Shown piece by piece: positions 41,001 to 48,727 of a stretch of DNA of 64,000 nt (its first letter is position 1; each line of letters starts with the position of its first letter). Source of the stretch: Epinephelus fuscoguttatus. Its lineage: Eukaryota; Chordata; Actinopteri; Perciformes; Serranidae. Location: positions 24,811,356-24,875,355 of the forward strand of contig NC_064760.1 of the NCBI RefSeq assembly GCF_011397635.1, written 5' to 3'. The position numbers and the translations under genes were made by a program. The notes below the pieces were generated by a model. It saw only the letters and a list, made by a program, of their open reading frames with translations, did not search any database and was not told the origin of the DNA.

Positions 41001-41565
41001 AAAAAGACTTCTGAATGCATAAGCCTTTGCGGGTCATAAATCACGGTGATACAGCAACAGGAGTTTAGTGGATGGCAGTTATACTGATGGTGACAACAAG
41101 GACGCAGGCAGCTGGAGGCCCTGACAGGCACACAGGGTCAGGTAGATAACAGAGGCTGGGAGGAAGAGCACACAGGGAGGCCATGATAGGCATCAGAAAC
41201 AGAATAACTTCCAGCTTATAGGGAGGAATTAAGCTGATAACCGTGCCAGTGGAAACACCACTGAGTCTATAGGTGCATGGTGTTGACAGAACATTTAAAA
41301 TCTCAGCTCACTCACCATACAACATGTTCTCCAGCTTCTTCCTGTCGATTCTGAACCTCTCCTCCACCCACTCCGGGTCCACACTCTGCCCTTTTCCACC
41401 ACCTTCCTCCTCTTCCTCATCCTCTTTCTCCTCTCTGTCTCCTTGGGCCTTGCTGGGCTCAGGCTTTGCTGCTGAGCCGGGTTCTACGCTAGTTTCCAAG
41501 TCAGGCTGCTGTGGTGCTACGGTGGCCGGGACCGGAGAGGTCTCCTCGGTGGTGGTGGTGGCCAT
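23817..41565 (-). CDS. bicc2: Bicaudal-C family RNA-binding protein (bicc2-type), complete
   Basis: Bicaudal-C proteins bind mRNA through KH domains, polymerise through a SAM domain and repress or localise translation in the cytoplasm. Coding exons, in transcript order: 41316-41565, 40096-40142, 39669-39738, 39460-39539, 39044-39205, 37398-37451, 36924-37139, 36576-36827, 36258-36389, 35756-35945, 32887-33020, 32583-32788, 31529-31634, 30945-30984, 27942-28105, 26120-26342, 24419-24570, 24056-24155, 23817-23947. All borders are GT-AG and all phases join, giving 902 residues and TGA; human BICC1 is about 974. KH region about residues 90-420, Ser-rich linker 700-775, SAM about 805-860, terminal GGASGRLPR...RW motif as in BICC1. 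The start ATG sits in GCTATGG. The family is certain. The paralogue (bicc2 rather than bicc1a/b) is inferred from divergence and its location beside spock1. Confidence 0.92.
24056..24570 (-). CDS. bicc2: bicc exons 17-18: SAM domain
   Basis: The two exons encode DLPELLSQLGLIKYIDVFEQ and then FLTLSDEDLKEVGISTFGAR followed by RKMLLAIS, a complete SAM domain almost identical to my recollection of BICC1. In this family SAM forms head-to-tail polymers that build cytoplasmic foci. The last exon (23817-23947) adds DLNRSKRRLSD and the conserved GASGRLPR segment. Confidence 0.93.
24649..26094. mobile_element. TTAA-bounded DNA element filling bicc intron 16
   Basis: The left end TTAAAGACGACCTATTATGC and the right end CATAGGTCCCCTTTAA form short terminal inverted repeats with TTAA at both borders (24649-24652 and 26091-26094). 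It occupies most of the intron between exons 17 and 16. No intact transposase frame. I recognise the terminus as abundant in teleosts. Confidence 0.75.
26120..26342 (-). CDS. bicc2: bicc exon 16: poly-Ser/Pro linker on a purine-rich tract
   Basis: After the conserved CENWRDR motif the exon encodes a run of Ser with Ala, Pro and Thr (about residues 720-765). On the plus strand it reads as a GGA/GAA purine tract (26158-26255), so its length may vary between individuals. The likely acceptor is CTTCTAG at 26343; an in-frame alternative AG lies 15 nt further in. Confidence 0.85.
27158..27918. mobile_element. TTAA-bounded long-arm fold-back element in bicc intron 15
   Basis: Arms of about 260 bases face each other: TTAAAGTGAGAGTTC... 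at the left and ...GGGCTGAACTACCCCTTTAA at the right. Shared inverted blocks include TAATGGAACTAGATGGCACT and AGGAACTATTTTCTTTCTAC. Long arms and TTAA borders indicate a non-autonomous DNA transposon. Confidence 0.85.
28106..30944 (-). other. bicc intron 14 with repeats
   Basis: A 2.8-kb intron containing an old repeat relative (28,300-29,096) of the 21,591-22,031 element, another percomorph-type interspersed repeat at about 29,093-29,470, A-runs, and a 70-base TG tract at 30165-30236. I see no conserved coding segment. Confidence 0.55.
30165..30236 (+). repeat. (TG)n microsatellite in bicc intron 14
   Basis: About 35 TG units; read as CA on the bicc transcript strand. Confidence 0.95.
32264..32435 (-). 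mobile_element. tRNA-derived SINE, copy 3, in bicc intron 12
   Basis: On the minus strand it reads box B AGTTCGACTCC, then TGCAGCCTTTTGCTACTTGT and the CTCTCTCCCCC body. It lies in the same orientation as bicc transcription. Confidence 0.75.
32425..32560. mobile_element. hAT fragment related to the 37,793 element
   Basis: It shares TATTGCAATATTCAACA and GGCCTATAC with 37,850-37,875 and the start TCTCAAATGGTGTGCTGC with the left end there. The right half is missing and replaced by a T/A-rich run. Confidence 0.6.
33021..35755 (-). other. bicc intron 10 with interspersed repeats
   Basis: A 2.7-kb intron. The part 34,168-34,650 resembles a repeat I recognise from many percomorph genomes (class unknown). 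It is followed directly by the hAT-like element at 34674-35313. I see nothing coding in 33,200-34,150. Confidence 0.5.
34674..35313. mobile_element. hAT-type non-autonomous element with 8-bp TSD
   Basis: Left terminus CACGGGTAGGCAACC, right terminus GGTTGCTGACCCCTG (inverse CAGGGGTCAGCAACC). Flanking 8-mers GTCTAAAA and GTCTGAAA match at 7 of 8 bases. The open frame inside (34912-35115) has no transposase motif I recognise. Confidence 0.8.
35756..37451 (-). CDS. bicc2: bicc exons 6-10: KH-like and KH3 region
   Basis: Exon 6 (54 nt) encodes VSIAGPIEGVEEARRRIR, the last helix of KH2. Exon 7 encodes a KH-like fold without a GxxG loop. Exon 8 encodes KH3, with loop GQNG at residues 329-332 followed by AHFL where I recall GRNGSNIK in human BICC1. 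Exon 9 encodes DCLPVCLMFDMRED and VFISVKPKVKQTSK, strongly family-like. Exon 10 ends the conserved block with YEARRLLLGLDS. Confidence 0.9.
37793..38356 (+). mobile_element. hAT-type element in bicc intron 5 with a vestigial transposase start
   Basis: Left terminus CAATGGTTCTCAA and right terminus TTTGAAAACCACTG are inverted repeats. Flanking 8-mers CTCTATAC and CTTTATAA match at 6 of 8. A 19-codon frame at 38120, MDRFIVRSKLQQRTSEDSQ then a stop, resembles the N-terminus of ZBED-like hAT transposases; the rest is deleted. Confidence 0.75.
39044..41565 (-). CDS. bicc2: bicc exons 1-5: acidic N-terminus, KH1 and KH2
   Basis: Exon 1 encodes an acidic low-complexity head ending in PEWVEERFRIDRKKLENMLY. 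Exon 2 is only 47 nt (40096-40142, acceptor TCTTTCAG, donor GTGAGT) and encodes PKQGDGETGEEFFER; it repairs the phase between exons 1 and 3. Exons 3-4 encode the KH1 core (VKWPSKLKIGAKSKK, DPHVKVEGKR). Exon 5 encodes KH2 with an intact GKGG loop at residues 169-172 (SHVIGKGGGNIKKVM), so canonical RNA contact is expected there. Confidence 0.92.
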
Positions 41566-43053
41566 AGCAGGACTGAGCCCTCGTCAGTGTTTGTGTGTGT
41601 GTGAGGATGTGTGCATGTGTGTGACCAAGGAGACCAGCAGGGAGAGAGAGAAAAGGGGAGAGAGGGGCAAGAAACACCCCCTGTGCCTTTTCTTTAAATC
41701 CTCCGCCCCCTTCACTTAATTTAGTACACAAATCTTACTCTTTCTCCTTCTCCTCAAGCTGTTGGAGGCTTGAAGGATTTGTTGCTACGGCCTTGCAGCG
41801 CATAGATGTATAAGGAGAGTCACGTCTTCACTGAAACACAGGCCATGCCTTCTCTATCTGAGGGGGTTCCAGACAGACAAACACAATCTACAACTTGAGT
41901 TCAGGCTCAGTCTGCTCTGAACAAATCCTCCGTAATCCTCAGTTCAATGTCCACAGATTATGTGGATAGATAGTCAAGACCTATGTTAAGACAAGATACA
42001 CATTTCACCCCCACACGTCCTGAAAACGATCCTCACACCAGCACACACAGCTAACAAAATAAACGGGGCATCCAGTTGGGTTCCACCGCACGTCTGTCCA
42101 TGTCTGCCCTCCCTCCCTTTCCTCTGAATGAGAAGTATGAAGGCTTGAGATTCCAGAGGTCGGGGTGAAGGGAGTGGAGGGGTGTATCGCAGCAGTGTGT
42201 GGTGTTTGTGTGAAGGGGGAGCTTTGCAACAATGCTGGGGTTAAAAAAAAAAAAAAAAATACTCCAATCAGTGGTGGAAGAAAATACTCTGGTAAAGGTC
42301 CTGCGTTGTAAACTTACTTATATAAGTGAGCAAATTTTTTTGAAATTTTTTTTAAAAGTTTTTGAACTTTTTATCAAAAGTAAAAGTACTTCTTCTGCAG
42401 AAAAATGTTCCCTGTAACTGATACACTATTATACATCACATTATTAGACTGCTCGTGCCACTCATAGCATTTTAAGGGGTTGTGAGATTAGATTTGTTTA
42501 TATTGATATTTTATATTTATTTGGAACGTGTAAGAAAAAGACGTGAACATACAAACAAGCAGACAGACAGTGGTGTAAGGTAGTTACATGGGCCCCGGTG
42601 TATGTCTACCAGGTGTGACTGAACCCAAATGCAGCACTCTGAGGCAGGCAGACAGTTGGTAATGACCTTTATTATACACAAGGTAATAAGAACACGAGTA
42701 GACGGTTAATTCTTCAGGCTCAGAGCCCATACACAGTCTCAGGGTTCAGGGTCCAGGGAATGAGCCGACAGGTAGGTAAAAGAGGGACACACACACACAA
42801 GGCAGTGTGTGGTGTCTCACAGCAGGCGACTGACAGCAGGTGGGAACACTCACTTTAAAACGTCGTGGCAGGAAAACACCACACAGTTACAGGCAGACGG
42901 AAACCAGAGACGCTGAGGCAGAACTTGTTCTCAGGGACAGAAGGCTGGTGAGTTTACTGGGAAACAAAAGATGTAGACAGGTTAGGAACCAGCAAGGTCG
43001 GTGCCGGGGAATCAAGCCAAGAGTGAGTGCTGGAATGTCTTGCATGAGACTAA

Positions 43054-43476
43054 GAGGCCGTTTACACGTACACGGTGATTTTGATAAACGGAGATATCTT
43101 CCTTCGTTTGTGCCCTTCGTTTACACGCAAACGGAGATTTCTCCTCTGAAAATGAGTCTTTCTAAAAACTCCGGCCAGAGTGGAGATTTTGGAAAACTCC
43201 GGTTGCGCGTTTGCATGTAAACTGAGATAAACGGAGTTATAGGCAGTCGACGTCACAGTACGTGGCGGAACTTGCGCCTGTGTCAAAAGTGCGACCTATG
43301 TTGCTATGGCGACAATGGATACATGGAAGGCATGAGTCTCTTGTTACACTGCCACCTACAGGTTTGGCGTGCTCTTGTGTATATATACACGGGTAAGTGT
43401 AAACGAAGATCTTTTTGAAAACGGAGACGGTGAAATGTTTGTTTATGAAAATAGCCGGCAACGTGTAAACGGCCTC
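43054..43476. mobile_element. Short inverted-repeat element (GGCCGTTTACACG termini)
   Basis: Starts GAGGCCGTTTACACGTAC and ends ACGTGTAAACGGCCTC, about 15-base inverted termini, 423 bp, no coding capacity. It is inserted in an unclassified repeat that is itself inside the outer hAT element. The target duplication is unclear (TAA against TGA). Confidence 0.75.
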
Positions 43477-43768
43477 TGAGCCAGTCAGTGATTGAAAGCA
43501 GGTGAGTGGAGTTGGGCTGATGAGGTGGCAGGCTGAGTTGAGCAGGTGAGCAGAGTTGCCTTGATGAGATGGGTGTGGCTGGCAGTAAGAGTTGAGGTGA
43601 GTGGAAATTTACCAGGGGCAGGTTAGGGAGAGAAGCAGATGTGGGGGTGATGTCTGTGAGTTTCCCTAAAATCTGAGATTTAAACTTACGCCAGGCTAGC
43701 TAAATTTATGTGATTAATTTAAAAGCCAATCGTTGACTAATACAAGCAACACATATCAATGGTGGAAC

Positions 43769-44350
43769 CAGTGGCGTAAAGTAGTTACAATGGGCCCCAG
43801 TGTACACTATTATGATGGGCCCTAGGAGGCCCTAGTTACTAGTTATGAAGCACACGCACACAGAGTTTTAGGTGTGTACATATTTTACCAGAAGTGTGTC
43901 TTACTGCTGCTTTTATGCAGATGTGCCCAGCTTGTCAGTCTTGAGCAATTTTGCACCGAAACTACTTCCTGTAAATCATATCATCGAGTTAAATGATTGA
44001 GCAGATATGTGATATTGGACGACATCCTACATATTACCCAGCAATCATCATTACATATGTGAATAAGACAAAAACTACAAGAAAATATTAGTTAAACTAA
44101 ATCGTTTTTTATAGTTTATGTAGAAGAAGCTTATAATTTTGTTCTAAGTTAATACAATTTAAAACAAACAAACAGAAAACCATAATGGAAATGGGTTTGC
44201 CTTTTTGAGGACATAATAAATCGCACCATTTTTTATTTAACGTGAGTTCTTCTTTGAACAAGGGTGTATTTCCAGGTGGCAATTGGGCCCCTCCACCCCA
44301 CAGGCCCCAGCAAAACCACAATGCCCGCACTGTCCATATTTACACCCCTG
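43769..44350. mobile_element. hAT-type element with a perfect 8-bp TSD
   Basis: Termini CAGTGGCGTAAAGTAG and ATATTTACACCCCTG (inverse CAGGGGTGTAAATAT). GGTGGAAC occurs immediately before (43761-43768) and after (44351-44358), 8 of 8 identical, which fixes both borders. A truncated relative is at 47,842-48,240 and an end fragment at about 42,571-42,605. Confidence 0.9.
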
Positions 44351-45892
44351 GGTGGAACAGACATCGACGCAAAACCAGCAAACCTGAAACCTGCAGCACA
44401 GAACAGACTTACAGAGAGCCAGAGTTTTCATTAGCATAAAATTTTGACAGTAAAACATTGTACAGTGTGCAGATTTTGGATGTGACCTGGACCCTGGAGC
44501 TTCCTTACACTATCTATAAAAACCAGATCTTAACATGTATCATGTATGTTTCAGAAACACTAAAGCGGTGTCAGCCAACCTGTCATTAGCCACTGTCATA
44601 TTTATGTCCATTTATCTTTGCAACACAAGATCTTACTTTTAATTTTACATTCTCCTAATAGGTTCATGTGACGCACCAATACTCCAAAGTAAAATCCTTG
44701 TATGTGGAACCCTACTTGGCAATAATCTGGATTCAACTATTAGAAAATATGAGATTAATTTCGCTCTTTGGGCCTCGAGCTTAACAAGGAATTAAATGAA
44801 GCCATCTGATAACTGTAAAGGGGAGATCACTCTCAGGTGTAACTGCTAAAAAAATCAAAGACATCCACACAGTGTCTCACTTACTGCTGGAATATTTATT
44901 AATTCAGGAAGTAAGAGATGTTCTGTAGCTATCAGATTCATTAACATCTGAAACGTGCACTGCTTGTCAGTTAGGATTTAGCTTTTGTTTTTCCTATAGC
45001 TTATCATGTGTTTTTCGTGTAAACTCTCAATAAAAGAAGTAACTACAGCTGGTAGATAAATGTAGTGGAATAAAACTTTAAAGTGGCATCCAATTAAAGT
45101 ATCAAGGTAGAGTACAAATACCCCTAAACTGTACTGAAGTGAAACACATGAGTAAGTTTACTTACTTCCTTTCCACCACTGCCTTCAATAATACCCAGCT
45201 CCATTTTTACTATGTCTGCACCCACTGGCTGGGAACCCATTTATTTGTGAACAAGCAGGCAGCCAGAGAGTCATGAACCGCAGCAACGGGGGAGAAATGT
45301 TTAGAAGGTAACACAAAAAAAAAAGAGAAAATGAGATTTCAAAAATTGCTCAGCACTTATTAAGTCCCCTCCCTGCTTTAAATTTCCCAAACTTGAGAAC
45401 TCAAATACAGACTGAAACATGAGTAAAAACAAACTGCTCAATTAGTCATCTCTAGTGGGACTCTGTTTCCAGCTCAACTCGGTGTTTTCCATATTGCCCA
45501 GACAAATTTGGCCCCAGGCGAGTCAGCAAACATTATTTGGCAGCGCAGAGATCTTGCTAACATTACAAACTACTGCAGGATAGACTTATTCGCCCATGGA
45601 GGCTGGTAAGTGAAAGACATGATGACTGTGTCACCATGGAAACTGGTCAAGGAGGGAATTATTCCAAGTTTAATCTGACTTCACAATGGCATATTGCCTC
45701 TCTCCAGCCCCCTGTTTAGCCCCATCTGACTGAAAGAGTGTGCACGTTTCCAGGAAGAGTCGAGGCGTGCGTCACTGTTTGATCCAGGGGCCGAGTAAAG
45801 AAAAGCCAAACTGTCCTGCAGAGTGAGTGATGAGCTGTGGGCGGTTTACTAAATCACCCCCTGAACCCATGAGTAAAGTCTTCATTCATCTA

Positions 45893-45894
45893 GA

Positions 45895-45929
<35 letters not shown>
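45893..45929 (+). repeat. (GATA)n(GACA)n tract
   Basis: About five GATA units followed by four GACA units, the two motifs of Bkm-type repeats. Confidence 0.9.
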
Positions 45930-47089
45930 CACAATCTCCTCATTCACCACACCACCTCACAGCCCATTATAAATTTACACTAAAAACTGAGCTGACAATC
46001 CTGAGAAACTTTACCTAGATGTGTCCTCGGAGAAACTGTGTTTGAGAGAGAAGTGCAACAGAAGCAAGAAGTCTTTGAATTAATGTCAAAAAGTTGGTTA
46101 ATTTTTAATTAGACACTGTCATAAAGCCTGGTGGTCTCTATGCCATATTCATGACTATGCAGAAACTTAATTTGAAAGTAAAATGTTGCTTCCCTGAGTG
46201 AGCTGGATCTCTACAAATTATTGATTTTAGGACTTAAGGTATCCGTTGCATATTTCTGCAGGGTATTTATATTTTAGCATTGCGACTATCAAATTGCACT
46301 GGTTTTGAAATGCCATTTTAAATTTGCAGTTTCCTATTTATGAAGCCTGTACCTCTAATATATACACCTGGGTATATGTTTAAAGCAGGGAAGTGTTGTG
46401 TTTTTTTTCGATATAATACTGCAAAGATAGTAGCCTCTACTTCATATTCTTGCTGCAGTCTGAACTCAGTTTTACTGTAACACCTTTTCAGACATGAATC
46501 TTCATAAATGTGATGTAATGTTTAAATAAACCCTGAGTCATACACCATGAGGACCTGTTGACATTTCACTGTTCATGAAGCACAGTTATCAATTTTAAAA
46601 ATATCAATGCTTTAGCTGCTTTAGTTTCAGGGTCCTGGTATTGTGTATGCTGCTGGCTCACTGGCTCACTGGCTCACTGTGCGGCTTACTGTGACACTTG
46701 AATAGAACAAAGCCATTGTTAATGTTATTAGTAACACCTGTGCTACCAATTAAAAAGTCTCCTCTGCAGCACAGATTTAAACATGCTAAAAGAGAGATGA
46801 ATGCACATTTGCCTTATGAAGAGCACGCTATACATTTGTCATGCAGTTGCGTTCCCCTTTGCACAAACATACAGGCATTTAGGCCCAACACGTTCTAGGC
46901 CAGCTTGTCTCCTTTTTCATGCCAAGGACTGCCAAGTTGATACACATCAGGTCACAGACCCCCATTTAATAATGTTTGTTTCAGGGACCTCCATCTGACT
47001 GTTAAATATGATGTAGACCAGACTCAACTACAGCTGAGGAGGAAGTGAAACCTACGATCAGAATAGTCACCCTTATGATTCTTACTCAC

Positions 47090-47420
47090 ATCAGGCTCAC
47101 ATCTATCATGAATTAAATAGTGTTGCATGACATCTATTGCACGTCTGTCCATCCTGGAAGAGGGATCCCTTCTCAGTTGCTCTTCCTGAGGTTTCTACCA
47201 TTTTTTCCCCCATTAAAGGTTTTTTTGAGAGGTTTTTTTTTTCCTTTCCGCTGTGAGGGTCCAAAGGACAGAGGGATGCAGTATGCTGTAAAGCCCTCTG
47301 GGGCAAATTGTGATTTGTGATATTGGGCTTTATAAATGAAATTGAATTGAATTGAACTGAATTGAACTGAGCTGAATTTAATTGAACTGGATTTAATTTA
47401 ATTGAAAAGAAATAATTCCC
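47090..47420 (+). mobile_element. LINE-like 3' tail with (AATTG)n end
   Basis: Reads TGCTGTAAAGCCCTCTGGGG and GATATTGGGCTTTATAAA, then ends in imperfect AATTGAATTGAACTG repeats. This layout is typical of 3' ends of L2/Maui-type fish LINEs; the class is a recollection. Confidence 0.55.
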
Positions 47421-47841
47421 CTTTTTTCTGGCACCCCCCTGGATCACTGTCAATAACCTGTGATTGTCTCCAGACACCTGGCTGAGTACCACTATGGTCA
47501 AATCCTTCAAATCCTTCTCAGCTCTAAACTAAACAAAAATTGTAGTGTGGGGATTTTATTTATATATTTATTTACTTTGGCGGCTTAAAGGAGGTCAAAA
47601 TTAAAGAACTAAAAAACATCTAGTTTTGAACATACCTGAGATCTGCCTATATTATACCCACTGTGCTGCTGAATGACTGATACAAAGGGATGACCCATCA
47701 CTTAGGGAGTTATTCCGACACATCAATCAACAATAAACCAAAAATTCCAGTGTGTATGCACACAACATCCAATGGCAAATATAAAAATTTGAACCCCCAA
47801 TATAGCCTATAGGTAGTGTCCCAGAAGATATTTAACAGTAG

Positions 47842-48240
47842 CAGTGGCGTAAGGAGGTTACGGAGGGCCCCAGTGCACACTATCGTGCATGTATTGTCTT
47901 GACACAAATAGAGAAGTGACATTAGACAACATCAACATACATATTACCCAACAATCATCACTGCATATCTAACAAAAATATCAAAGAAAGTTAGAAAGTA
48001 ATAATTTAATTGAATAGTTTTATAGTATATTTATAGATTTTCTGCTTAGATAAAGCATATAATTGTTTTAGATAGCTACTTACTATTTAAAAAAAAGAAA
48101 GAAAGAAAGAAAGAAAAGAAAACCATGATGCAGATGGGTTTGCCTTTTTGAGGACATATACAGTATAGCAAATGGCATAATTTTTATATTAATATTATCC
48201 TTTTTTTCAGCCATTCATCTTTGAACACAGGAATATTTCC
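47842..48240. mobile_element. Truncated copy of the 43,769 hAT family
   Basis: Starts CAGTGGCGTAAGGAGG and shares internal blocks with 43,769-44,350, including ATGGGTTTGCCTTTTTGAGG and CATATTACCCA. The right terminus is absent. Confidence 0.75.
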
Positions 48241-48459
48241 AGTCAAGGTGTCAGTTTGAATCAGTTGCAAGGGCCTGCTGTCTATCTGCCCCTCTGAACA
48301 ATGGTAAGTTGTTTTCTTCTCCTGTGCCACGATTCAGAAATATATTAAGGGCACATATTCGTTTTGTTTGTTGGTTATTTTTATATACAGGCCTCATTAT
48401 AATCTTTATTTACTTACTGTAGCTACTCCTCCCAACAGCCTTGGCACACACTGGTCTTC

Positions 48460-48727
48460 TATAAGGCTGTTACTCCCCATTGCCCCGCATGGTGGCGCTG
48501 TGACGCTGTTAACAACCCTCTCAAACTTTCTCTGTTGCGTCATAGGAGGCACTTCCGGGTTGGTGCTCTTCCGACAGATCTCGTGACTGATTTCACTCAC
48601 CCGCCGCCGGAGTCAGTAGAACGAGTAACGGCCGCTGTCGTTATTAATGGCGACAGACGGACTCAAACAGACATTAAACATGCCTCGCCGGAGACTCCTG
48701 AGATAAAGCTCCTGTAAGACACGAACC
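48460..48727 (+). promoter_or_regulatory. dele1 promoter/5'UTR region
   Basis: CpG density rises here relative to flanking DNA. An ETS/GABP-type ACTTCCGG lies at 48551-48558, a motif common in promoters of nuclear genes for mitochondrial proteins, and a CRE-like TGCGTCAT is just upstream. No TATA box is evident. The transcription start is not determined; it is inferred to lie between about 48,540 and 48,640. Confidence 0.55.
48647..48706 (+). other. Upstream ORF in the dele1 leader (19 codons)
   Basis: ATG at 48647 opens a 19-codon reading frame (MATDGLKQTLNMPRRRLLR) closed by TAA at 48706, 21 bases before the dele1 start codon. Its context AATGG is moderate. It is translated only if the transcript begins upstream, which I cannot show. 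Confidence 0.5.

Larger units (their letters stand above)
42269..45181. mobile_element. Outer hAT-type element carrying younger insertions
   Basis: Left terminus CAGTGGTGGAAG, right terminus CTTTCCACCACTG, perfect inverses at the ends. Flanking 8-mers ACTCCAAT and CCTTCAAT match at 6 of 8. The internal sequence is interrupted by at least two other elements, at 42,573-43,680 and 43,769-44,350. Confidence 0.75.
45182..48460. other. Intergenic sequence between the nested transposon and dele1
   Basis: No exon seen. It holds a GATA/GACA tract (45893-45929), three copies of an 8-base unit CTGGCTCA near 46,653-46,680, a LINE-like 3' tail (47,090-47,420) and a truncated hAT copy (47,842-48,240). Confidence 0.5.

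Noticed and set aside
41273-41719. 148-codon plus-strand open frame opposite bicc exon 1
   Set aside because: It is antisense to a well-supported exon with GAA/GAG-rich codons, which gives a stop-free opposite strand.
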